DNA of 64,000 nt from assembly GCF_900103825.1 (NCBI RefSeq), contig NZ_FNIF01000008.1, positions 124,001 to 188,000 on the forward strand, written 5' to 3'. The translations under genes were made by a program, and so were the position numbers. The notes under the pieces are model-generated. The model saw only the letters and a list, made by a program, of their open reading frames with translations, ran no database searches and was not told where the DNA came from. Origin of the DNA: Paenibacillus sp. yr247. GTDB taxonomy: Bacteria; Bacillota; Bacilli; Paenibacillales; NBRC-103111. This document shows, in pieces, positions 58,103 through 64,000 of this stretch (the stretch's first letter is position 1; each line of letters starts with the position of its first letter).

Positions 58103-59182
58103 TTATAAGCTTTTCCGCTTGATCTCCCGCCGCACTACTGGCGCGACCTCCGTCGCCAGCAGCTCGATTGCTTTTGCGACGCGGGAGAACGGCTGACCGC
58201 CAATGTCGATTTGTCCAACGAATCGATGATGGCCGAACAGCTCATGTTGATAAAGGATTTTCTCTATAAGCTGCTCAGGGCTGCCAACGGCAAGTCCCTC
58301 ATCCGGCCGAGTATTAATGTCAAAGGCGGAACGAGGCAAATTGAAGCTTCGGCCCCGTTCCCTCATCAGAGGTGTCCAGTAATTTACGTAGTATGGATGG
58401 AATTCATCCAGAGCCTCTTGAGGCGTCTTTGCAATGTAGCCATGACTGTTAACGGAGATGCGCATTTGCGCGGGATCGTGTCCTGCATTGAGATATGCCT
58501 GTTTATAAATGTCCACAAACGTTTTATAATAGGCGGGATTTCCACTTAGCAATGCTATTCCCATCGGCAAACCTAGGCGACCGGCCCTCTCAGCGCTTTC
58601 CACCGAGCCCCCGACGCCTATCCAGATGGGCAACGGGTTCTGCAGCGGACGCGGGGCGATCTCCGCATTCTGCAGCGGTGACCGGAATTCGCCGCTCCAT
58701 GTGATGCGCTCCTTTGCAACGAGCTGGAGGAGCAATTCGATTTTCTCTTCAAACAAGGCTTGGTAATCATTAAGATCGTAACCGAAAAGCGGGAACGATT
58801 CCACGAACGCTCCGCGGCCAGCCGTAATTTCCGCCCGGCCGTCGGAAAGTAGATCCAATGTTGCGAAGTCCTCGAACAGCCTCACCGGATCAACCGTGCT
58901 AAGAACTGTAGTCGCCGTTGTTAAACGGATGTTTTTCGTCACCTGAGCGATGGCCGCCAATACTACTGGCGGGGCCGTCACCGCGAAGTCCAAACGGTGA
59001 TGCTCCCCAAGGCCGAACACGTTCAGACCAGCCTCGTCCGCCAGTTTCGCCGCTTCGATGATCTCGGCAAGGCGTTGCCTCGCACTGATCGTTTTATCTG
59101 TTTGCGGGTCGGGCAGCAGCTCGCCAAAGGTGTAGAGGCCAAATTCAAATTCGTGCTGCGGATTGTCGTTTTGTGTATTCAT
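58103..59182 (-). CDS. LLM class flavin-dependent oxidoreductase
   Basis: 359 residues of the luciferase-like family, subgroup with LEFGLYTFGELLPDP-like N-terminus. GLNVFGLGEHHRLDFAVTAPPVVLAAIA, IRLTTATTVLSTVDPVRLFEDFATLDLLSDGRAEITAGRG and PLPIWIGVGGSVESA are typical. Requires FMNH2 from a separate reductase. The start is ATG after GGAGG; the frame continues to 59239. Substrate unknown. Confidence 0.92.
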   Translation of the reverse strand: MNTQNDNPQHEFEFGLYTFGELLPDPQTDKTISARQRLAEIIEAAKLADEAGLNVFGLGEHHRLDFAVTAPPVVLAAIAQVTKNIRLTTATTVLSTVDPVRLFEDFATLDLLSDGRAEITAGRGAFVESFPLFGYDLNDYQALFEEKIELLLQLVAKERITWSGEFRSPLQNAEIAPRPLQNPLPIWIGVGGSVESAERAGRLGLPMGIALLSGNPAYYKTFVDIYKQAYLNAGHDPAQMRISVNSHGYIAKTPQEALDEFHPYYVNYWTPLMRERGRSFNLPRSAFDINTRPDEGLAVGSPEQLIEKILYQHELFGHHRFVGQIDIGGQPFSRVAKAIELLATEVAPVVRREIKRKSL

Positions 59183-59308
59183 ATCTGATGTACCTCCATC
59201 GATTGCTTGAAAATTTAAGATGTTTGCAGCTGAAAGCATTATCCAACTTTTTTTATAAATACCTACTTGTAATAGGTTATCGATTAGCGGTATTTAACAA
59301 TAATCTTC

Positions 59309-60487
59309 TTAAGAGGCGGACTTACTTGCTTGTGCGCCAAGGAGTAGTCGGGCCAGCACCAATGCAAAAGTCAGAAAAGCTAATACGATAAAACCAAACA
59401 ACAAGAAATAGCCACCCATTTTGTAAAATAGACTGCCGATAATCGGGCCGAAAGCCATTCCCATATAGCGAAAAAAGTTATAAGCGCCGATGGCGGTAGC
59501 ACGGTTCTTCAAATAGGCGTCTGTCAGCAGCGTAGTCTGCACGGGGAGTGAAAGCCCGAAGAATAACCCAAAGAAGATAATACCGGCTAATAACCAATCC
59601 ATTGAAATTGAGTAGAAAATCATAAAGAACATTACTGAAGACACATTAAGAAAAGTAGTCAGGACAATGATTTTTTTCCCGTCTATTCGTGATAAAATTT
59701 TGCCTCCGATGAAGCTGCCGGCCACAATGCATAGTGACATCGGCAGGAATACCAGTCCCTTTTGCTCGGCCGACATGCCATAGCGTTCACTTAAAATGTT
59801 CGGTAGAAAAACAAGAAAATTATAAAAGACGTAATACTGTATAAACCCAAGATAAATGACTGATGATCCGACCCTATTTTGTAAAATCTCCGCGAAATCC
59901 CGCAGTTGAAAGTGGGCAGCCTCGCCATTATCGGGTTTGGTTTCCTGTAAGAAGATGTAGTTAAGAACAAGCACAATCAACCCTGTGGCCGCAAGGGCAA
60001 GGAACACCGAGTGAAAATTAAATAAGCCGCTTAGGAATCCGCCGATGACAGGGCCGAGCACAGGGCCAAGTGATACCATCATCTGGAATGTCCCCATGGC
60101 CTGGCCGCGTTCTTTCCCAACGAACAAGTCACTGATTACCGTAACGGCCACTACGGAGCCTGCAGCGATTCCAATCGCCTGCAAAGCCCGAAAGACGATC
60201 AACATCTCTATATTGTTGGAGAAAAAGCAACTTAGTGACGCGATAACATACAGAGAAATCCCGAAAAGGATGACTTTGCGCCGCCCTTTCGTGTCCGTGA
60301 CTGGACCATAGATCATCTGCATGATGGCAAGAAATAAGGAAAACACGGAAATCGTCAAATTGACGACGAACGAGGTTGTGTGGAATTGACTAGCAACCTC
60401 GGGTAATACTGGAGTGTAAATGGTTTGCGTGAACGGTCCAAGAAAAGCAGCAAATGCTACGATATAAACAATGAGTTTGCGATTCAC
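59309..60487 (-). CDS. MFS transporter, Bcr/CflA-like multidrug efflux
   Basis: 392 residues, 12 helices. FTQTIYTPVLPEVASQF, YGPVTDTKGRRKVILFG (motif A), LIVFRALQAIGIAAGSVVAVTVISDLF and FQMMVSLGPVLGPVIGGFL (motif C) mark a drug:H+ antiporter. Start GTG nine bases after AAAGGA. An isochorismatase pseudogene lies upstream. Confidence 0.93.
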   Translation of the reverse strand: MNRKLIVYIVAFAAFLGPFTQTIYTPVLPEVASQFHTTSFVVNLTISVFSLFLAIMQMIYGPVTDTKGRRKVILFGISLYVIASLSCFFSNNIEMLIVFRALQAIGIAAGSVVAVTVISDLFVGKERGQAMGTFQMMVSLGPVLGPVIGGFLSGLFNFHSVFLALAATGLIVLVLNYIFLQETKPDNGEAAHFQLRDFAEILQNRVGSSVIYLGFIQYYVFYNFLVFLPNILSERYGMSAEQKGLVFLPMSLCIVAGSFIGGKILSRIDGKKIIVLTTFLNVSSVMFFMIFYSISMDWLLAGIIFFGLFFGLSLPVQTTLLTDAYLKNRATAIGAYNFFRYMGMAFGPIIGSLFYKMGGYFLLFGFIVLAFLTFALVLARLLLGAQASKSAS

Positions 60488-60624
60488 GATGAACGATCCT
60501 TTCCGACGTTTGTCCAATTTTTCTAAGACATAACTTTAAATATTTCCTAAAAATTCTCCATTAATCGAAACTGCCATAGCTTTTTGCTGTTTCCGTTGAA
60601 AGATACCGTCCACAGAAAAGGAAA

Positions 60625-60667
60625 ACGGAATTTTGCCGCTTTGGAACAAAAGTCGGCAAAATTCCGT
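60625..60667 (-). terminator. Terminator of the isochorismatase pseudogene
   Basis: ACGGAATTTTGCCG/CGGCAAAATTCCGT perfect 14-base arms, 15-base loop; TTTTCC follows on the minus strand. Confidence 0.7.
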
Positions 60668-60676
60668 GTAGGAAGC

Positions 60677-61042
60677 TTACTCGTGGCCGCCAAACATAGT
60701 GCTTGCATAGAATGTGCCTGCACCATATGCGCCGGCATGTTGACCGACAATTTCCATGACATTCATATAAGTACCTTGACGAGCCCAGTCACGTTGATAT
60801 TCAAGAAGTACAGCAACCCAGGTATAGCCGTCTTTTATTGCCGCCACCACAGTTTCTGCCACAACGGTTGTCAAAATGGCGGGTGCGTTGAACGCTTTTG
60901 CCGTTTTGGCCAGCCCCACCGTATTGTTGACAACAAGTTATCTATCGTGGCTTTGTACGCCAAAAAGCATTTGCGGCTGATGGTCGATCAAAATAATAGC
61001 AGAGTTTTCGGGGGTTAGCAAATCTTGTTTGTCATTAAACAT
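60677..61042 (-). pseudogene. Isochorismatase-family hydrolase pseudogene with two internal deletions
   Basis: Paralog of the intact gene at 62617-63252. Reading from ATG gives MFNDKQDLLTPENS... SHDR then TAA where the intact copy has Gln35. The same frame then continues to MFGGHE. Compared with the intact protein, residues 65-122 and 132-163 are missing, two clean in-frame deletions (174 and 96 bases); the total 366 bases is exactly consistent. The catalytic Lys and Cys are lost, so any product is dead. A reader calling only the downstream frame would see an 80-residue protein from 60919. Confidence 0.9.
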
Positions 61043-61113
61043 TTAGAATCCCTACTTTCATTTTCATAGTAAAATTAGTTTCTTCTTGTCGTGATAATTA
61101 TCTTCTTATTAAT

Positions 61114-61131
61114 AATCTTAATATTAAGATT
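61114..61131. promoter_or_regulatory. 18-base perfect palindrome
   Basis: AATCTTAATATTAAGATT lies 72 bases upstream of the isochorismatase pseudogene, downstream of a strong promoter. A likely operator of an unknown repressor. No equivalent was seen upstream of the intact copy. Confidence 0.55.
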
Positions 61132-61267
61132 CATTATGTAAAGATAGTTGCCAAAATTAAATTCTGAATTTGGCAATGCACAATACATGAACCTGTTTGT
61201 TACACTGCATTAGCAACTCCACTTTGCTAGGATGATTTGATGCAATTTGGAATTCCTTTATGTTTGT

Positions 61268-61296
61268 ATCATAATATCTCACTTTTAATAAGTCAA
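61268..61296 (-). promoter_or_regulatory. Strong SigA promoter upstream of the isochorismatase pseudogene
   Basis: Minus strand TTGACT (61291-61296), 17 bases, TATGAT (61268-61273). It points toward the pseudogene, so the promoter outlived the gene. Confidence 0.65.
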
Positions 61297-61359
61297 TAAC
61301 TTTTTTTAAGTAATTTATTTTTAGTAAATAACCTAGATTCATCTTGAGACCTCTATGAA

Positions 61360-61533
61360 TCACCTTCTGTTAAAGGGGGTAGCACCAGCGCAGCTGACAT
61401 CTTCGCCAATCGTCATTTTAACTTCTGTTGCTGATTTGGTTACATCGCTTTCACCACTACGATCATCAGTACATCCAGACAACATAGCGACAAAGGCAAG
61501 GATGAAAAGAATCAATCGGAAATTTTATTTCAT
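61360..61533 (-). pseudogene. Lipoprotein pseudogene with a stop at codon 3
   Basis: Minus-strand frame ATG-AAA-TAA then NFRLILFILAFVAMLSGC, a clear lipoprotein signal with lipobox LSGC, and a short hydrophilic mature part (TDDRSGESDVTKSATEVKM) ending at TGA. The stop at codon 3 (probably from AAA) and the short length indicate decay. The downstream part matches no family I know. Confidence 0.55.
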
Positions 61534-61695
61534 ATTCCCCTTTTTCAAAGTTACCAAATAGACGATCTGTTTGTTAAGAAAGTTTCATTTATCTTATTTA
61601 AAGGATTGAACTATGCTGCCCGTTACTTGAGGAAAGGCAGCCGATCCAATTTGGTCCGCTGCCAAGTCATGTTCTTTTTGAACTCTGGTTTCCCG

Positions 61696-61932
61696 TTAGA
61701 AAGGGCGATTTTCAACAACAGCCCAACCATCCGACCTCAAAGCTTGCCAATACACACCAACGATATACTTGTAGTCTTCCGTCTTCGGCAAGTCCATTTC
61801 GCTTTCCCCAATATGCTTGTAAACAGCAAAACCCGCATCTTCCATCGTTCTACCGAAACCAAACTTTGCGTTCGGTAATGGAATTGCATATACGTTACCG
61901 AGTTTATAGCGTTGGCGTTTCTGTGTTGACAT
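61696..61932 (-). CDS. Imm26-like immunity protein, possibly truncated
   Basis: 78 residues starting at ATG after AAGGA. KLGNVYAIPLPNAKFGFGRTMED fits the N-terminus of Imm26-family (bacterial toxin immunity) proteins, which are usually 120-160 residues. The frame stops at TAA after VENRPF, then continues open for 34 further codons, so this may be a nonsense-shortened copy. No toxin gene is adjacent; an orphan immunity gene. Confidence 0.6.
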   Translation of the reverse strand: MSTQKRQRYKLGNVYAIPLPNAKFGFGRTMEDAGFAVYKHIGESEMDLPKTEDYKYIVGVYWQALRSDGWAVVENRPF

Positions 61933-62018
61933 TCCGCTACTTCCTTTCAAATATGGAACCGTGTTATGGGATTAATCCTGCCAGTTAATTCAAGGAGCCC
62001 GCCAGGTCGATCCTTGAT

Positions 62019-62443
62019 CTATGCCGACAGCCGCGCCTCATGTGCTGCTGTTATACTATCTTCATCACTTAAGCTAAATATTTTATATACGTGCTCATAC
62101 ATATCAGCCATAGCTGCCTTTACTAAAGCATTAAAATTAGCATTTTTCTCTGAAATAGTTGCTATTTTCTTTAATTCATCATGTAAGTTTGTTGGGTCGT
62201 GAATGACTTTAAAGGTGAAAACTGCATCGCTTTTGGCACACCATTCATAATCTACTTCCTCAATGTCTACTTTAACACTCTCTAAACTGTTAAAACTAAT
62301 ACTACGAACATGCCATTGTAAAAAAATGGGTACTACTCGGTATTTCTTCCTTCAATTACTACTCTTAATTCCAAATCGGATTCGGGTTTGTCCAAGCCTT
62401 TTGCAGTCGAACCTTCAACAGCAGCAAAGCGCGAATTAATCTC
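62019..62443 (-). pseudogene. Kanamycin-nucleotidyltransferase-like pseudogene
   Basis: Two overlapping minus-strand frames. The first reads RFAAVEGSTAKGLDKPESDL then ELRVV, which is the GSxxxGxxxxxSDxDL nucleotidyltransferase motif. The second, shifted near 62345, reads FLQWHVRSISFNSLE, then VDYEWCAKSDAVFTFKV, ALVKAAMADMYEHVYKIFSL and ends early at TAG. The parts join into an ANT(4')/KNTase-like protein, missing its N-terminus, shifted once and truncated at the C-terminus. Not functional. Confidence 0.65.
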
Positions 62444-62616
62444 TTATTTCCTTCACAACAACCATAAGAACTATTTGTAAATAGGCTGAATTCTTAGTTG
62501 CCAATTTAATGAATAAATTGAATACGGCATTGCAATACTCTAAACAGTACGATGAACTCTATACTTGTTTTTAAGAAGGTCGTCGTAACTAAATAAAAGG
62601 AAAGTTGGGAATCTAG

Positions 62617-63252
62617 ATGTTTAATGACAAGCAAGATTTGCTCACCCCCGAAAACTCAGTCGTAATCCTGATCGATCATCAACCGCAAATGATCTTCGGT
62701 GTACAAAGCCATGATCGACAAAGTTTAATCAACAATGCGACGGGGCTGGCTAAAGCGGCAAAAGTGTTCAATGCACCCTGCATCTTGACTACCGTTGCGG
62801 CTGAAACGTTCTCCGGTCCCCTCCATCCGCAAATTCAAGCTGTTTTTCCCGACCAAAAGCCGATCGATCGGACTAATATGAATTCCTGGGAGGACAGCAA
62901 CTTTTTGGATGCCGTCAAAAAGACCGGCCGCAAAAAGCTGGTCATGGCTGCATTATGGACAGAGGTTTGCCTTGCGTTCCCTGTGGTGGCAGCGATTAAA
63001 GACGGCTACGAGGTTTACATTGTAACGGATGCTTCCGGCGCAATTTCCGTAGAGGGGCATAATATGGCCATTCAACGAATGATTCAAGTTGGTGCGATTC
63101 CGGTTACCTGGACCGCCGTTCTTCTCGAATATCAACGCGACTGGGCCCGTACCGAGTCTTACCAGGACGTTATGGGTATTGTCGGTCCGCACGCCGGCGC
63201 TTACGGCGCGGGTACATTTTACGCCCAAACCATGTTTGGCGGTCACGAGTAG
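62617..63252 (+). CDS. Isochorismatase-family cysteine hydrolase (YcaC-like)
   Basis: 211 residues. Catalytic triad Asp20 (VVILIDHQPQM), Lys (about 106, in GRKKLVMAALWTEV) and Cys118 (TEVCLAFP). YcaC-type hydrolases have an unresolved substrate. AAAGGAAAG lies 15 bases before ATG. First of a cassette with a XapX gene and an amidohydrolase. A dead paralog lies on the opposite strand 1.6 kb away. Confidence 0.93.
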   Translation: MFNDKQDLLTPENSVVILIDHQPQMIFGVQSHDRQSLINNATGLAKAAKVFNAPCILTTVAAETFSGPLHPQIQAVFPDQKPIDRTNMNSWEDSNFLDAVKKTGRKKLVMAALWTEVCLAFPVVAAIKDGYEVYIVTDASGAISVEGHNMAIQRMIQVGAIPVTWTAVLLEYQRDWARTESYQDVMGIVGPHAGAYGAGTFYAQTMFGGHE

Positions 63253-63311
63253 AATAAAGATTGTTGCCGAATTGAAGTCCAATGTCTTTCGATAAGTGAG
63301 GTGATCATTTT

Positions 63312-63479
63312 ATGTTGTCTTTCTTATTAGCTTTAGGTGCTGGACTCGCAATCGGGATCGTTTTTCAGGTCATCCGTTTGCCGTCTCCAGCACCCCCATT
63401 ATTGGGGTTGATAGGTCTAATCGGCATGTTTTTGGGACAACGGCTTATCCCGTGGATTAAACTATGGTTTAATCATTGA
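63312..63479 (+). CDS. XapX domain small membrane protein
   Basis: 55 residues, below the size cutoff of a typical scan. Two hydrophobic segments (MLSFLLALGAGLAIGIVF and LLGLIGLIGMFLG) flank RLPSPAPP, the hallmark of XapX proteins. GAGGTGAT eight bases before ATG. Commonly found between isochorismatase and amidohydrolase genes; probable membrane role, function unknown. Confidence 0.85.
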   Translation: MLSFLLALGAGLAIGIVFQVIRLPSPAPPLLGLIGLIGMFLGQRLIPWIKLWFNH

Positions 63480-63513
63480 CCTAATCACATCAATAATTTA
63501 GGAGGATGAAAGT

Positions 63514-64000
63514 ATGCCGCAAGAAATTGTAGAGGCTGATTTATTGATTCACAATGCTAACATTGTGACTATGGACGAATCTAATCCCACGGCAACGGCA
63601 GTTGCCATAAAAGGAGACCGTTTTATAGCTGTGGGTACTGATTCCGATGTTATGCGGTATAAAGGATCATCCACTCGAGTTGTGGATGGGAACAAGCGCC
63701 TTCTGATTCCAGGATTAAATGATTCCCATATTCATCTGATACGCGGCGGATTGAACTATAACTTGGAGCTTCGCTGGGATGGTGTGCCATCGGTGGCGGA
63801 CGCCTTGCGCATGCTAAAACAACAAGTAGACCGTACGCCTGCGCCACATTGGGTTCGGGTTGTAGGCGGATGGACGGAGTTTCAATTCAAGGAGCGCCGG
63901 ATGCCAACCTTGGAAGAAATCAATCAAATTGCGCCAGATACTCCGGTATTCATACTTAACCTATATCGCCAAGCCTTTTTGAATAAAGCAGCTTTGCGTG
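63514..64000 (+). CDS. Amidohydrolase family protein (YtcJ-like), cut by window end
   Basis: The first 162 codons are present. Begins MPQEIVEADLLIHNANIVTMDE. GLNDSHIHLIRGGLN carries the HxH metal ligands; the WDG and HWVRVVGGWTEFQF motifs are those of the Amidohydro_3/YtcJ subgroup, which hydrolyse amides or imides. Strong GGAGG eight bases before ATG. Third in the isochorismatase-XapX-amidohydrolase cassette. Confidence 0.93.
   Translation, partial: MPQEIVEADLLIHNANIVTMDESNPTATAVAIKGDRFIAVGTDSDVMRYKGSSTRVVDGNKRLLIPGLNDSHIHLIRGGLNYNLELRWDGVPSVADALRMLKQQVDRTPAPHWVRVVGGWTEFQFKERRMPTLEEINQIAPDTPVFILNLYRQAFLNKAALR

Noticed and set aside
60547-60762. 71-codon minus-strand frame
   Set aside because: Overlaps the end of the isochorismatase pseudogene in another frame and a terminator hairpin.
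61157-61363. 68-codon minus-strand frame
   Set aside because: Covers a strong promoter (61268-61296) and has no recognisable features; coding is unlikely.
61966-62202. 78-codon plus-strand frame
   Set aside because: Antisense shadow of the nucleotidyltransferase pseudogene.

Overview
The window is a chromosomal segment of a Gram-positive endospore former, most likely Paenibacillus or a close relative in the Paenibacillaceae. Support: a complete gerA-gerB-gerC germinant receptor operon with a SigG-like promoter, a CcpN-type gluconeogenesis repressor beside a PEP-synthase/PPDK regulatory protein, MurT/GatD, a KimA-type potassium permease, AGGAGG ribosome sites throughout, and many carbohydrate genes (GH88, DUF2264, GH2, several Gfo/Idh/MocA oxidoreductases). 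I saw no rRNA, tRNA, CRISPR array, complete insertion sequence or prophage.

Layout. 0-3 kb: alanine dehydrogenase and a PucR regulator, then an uncharacterised 53-residue peptide gene. 3.3-6.7 kb: LacI regulator, GH88 unsaturated glucuronyl hydrolase and DUF2264 protein. 7-11.3 kb: luciferase-like monooxygenase, an SDR with a changed active site, and two Gfo/Idh dehydrogenases. 12.3-14.8 kb: ccpN, PPDK regulator and glpX, a gluconeogenesis operon whose first gene seems to lack a normal start codon. 15-17.4 kb: split chromate transporter and an EamA exporter. 17.6-21.2 kb: gerABC. 21.3-26 kb: threonine synthase, two unknown genes, catalase and a beta-hydroxyacid dehydrogenase. 26.2-28.9 kb: PadR regulator, pentapeptide-repeat protein and 14-TM-type MFS exporter. 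28.9-33.1 kb: divergent GH2 beta-galactosidase and AraC regulator. 34-40 kb: cell-envelope genes (RodA/FtsW, DD-carboxypeptidase, MurT, GatD, polysaccharide deacetylase). 40-46.8 kb: KimA-type permease, a compact FtsH-like protease of unusual composition, a methyltransferase and a class-C serine hydrolase. 47-48.9 kb: a Fur-boxed iron permease and companion lipoprotein. 49-51.8 kb: Gfo/Idh plus two sugar-phosphate isomerases. 52.3-56.4 kb: odhAB. 56.8-60.5 kb: quinone oxidoreductase, a second luciferase-like enzyme and an MFS exporter.

60.6-62.5 kb is a small gene graveyard: an isochorismatase pseudogene with two internal deletions, a lipoprotein with a stop at codon 3, an orphan Imm26-like immunity gene and a frameshifted nucleotidyltransferase. 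An intact isochorismatase copy, a XapX protein and a truncated amidohydrolase follow to the window end. Two more remnants, a DUF2249 fragment near 52.0 kb and an EAL-domain tail near 58.0 kb, were read directly from intergenic DNA.

Most promising for follow-up: apparent AUC start codons in two regulators (ccpN and padR), the PadR/pentapeptide/MFS module, the helical domain shared between the FTR1 permease and its lipoprotein, the self-repeating 53-residue peptide, and the two-deletion isochorismatase pseudogene beside its intact paralog.
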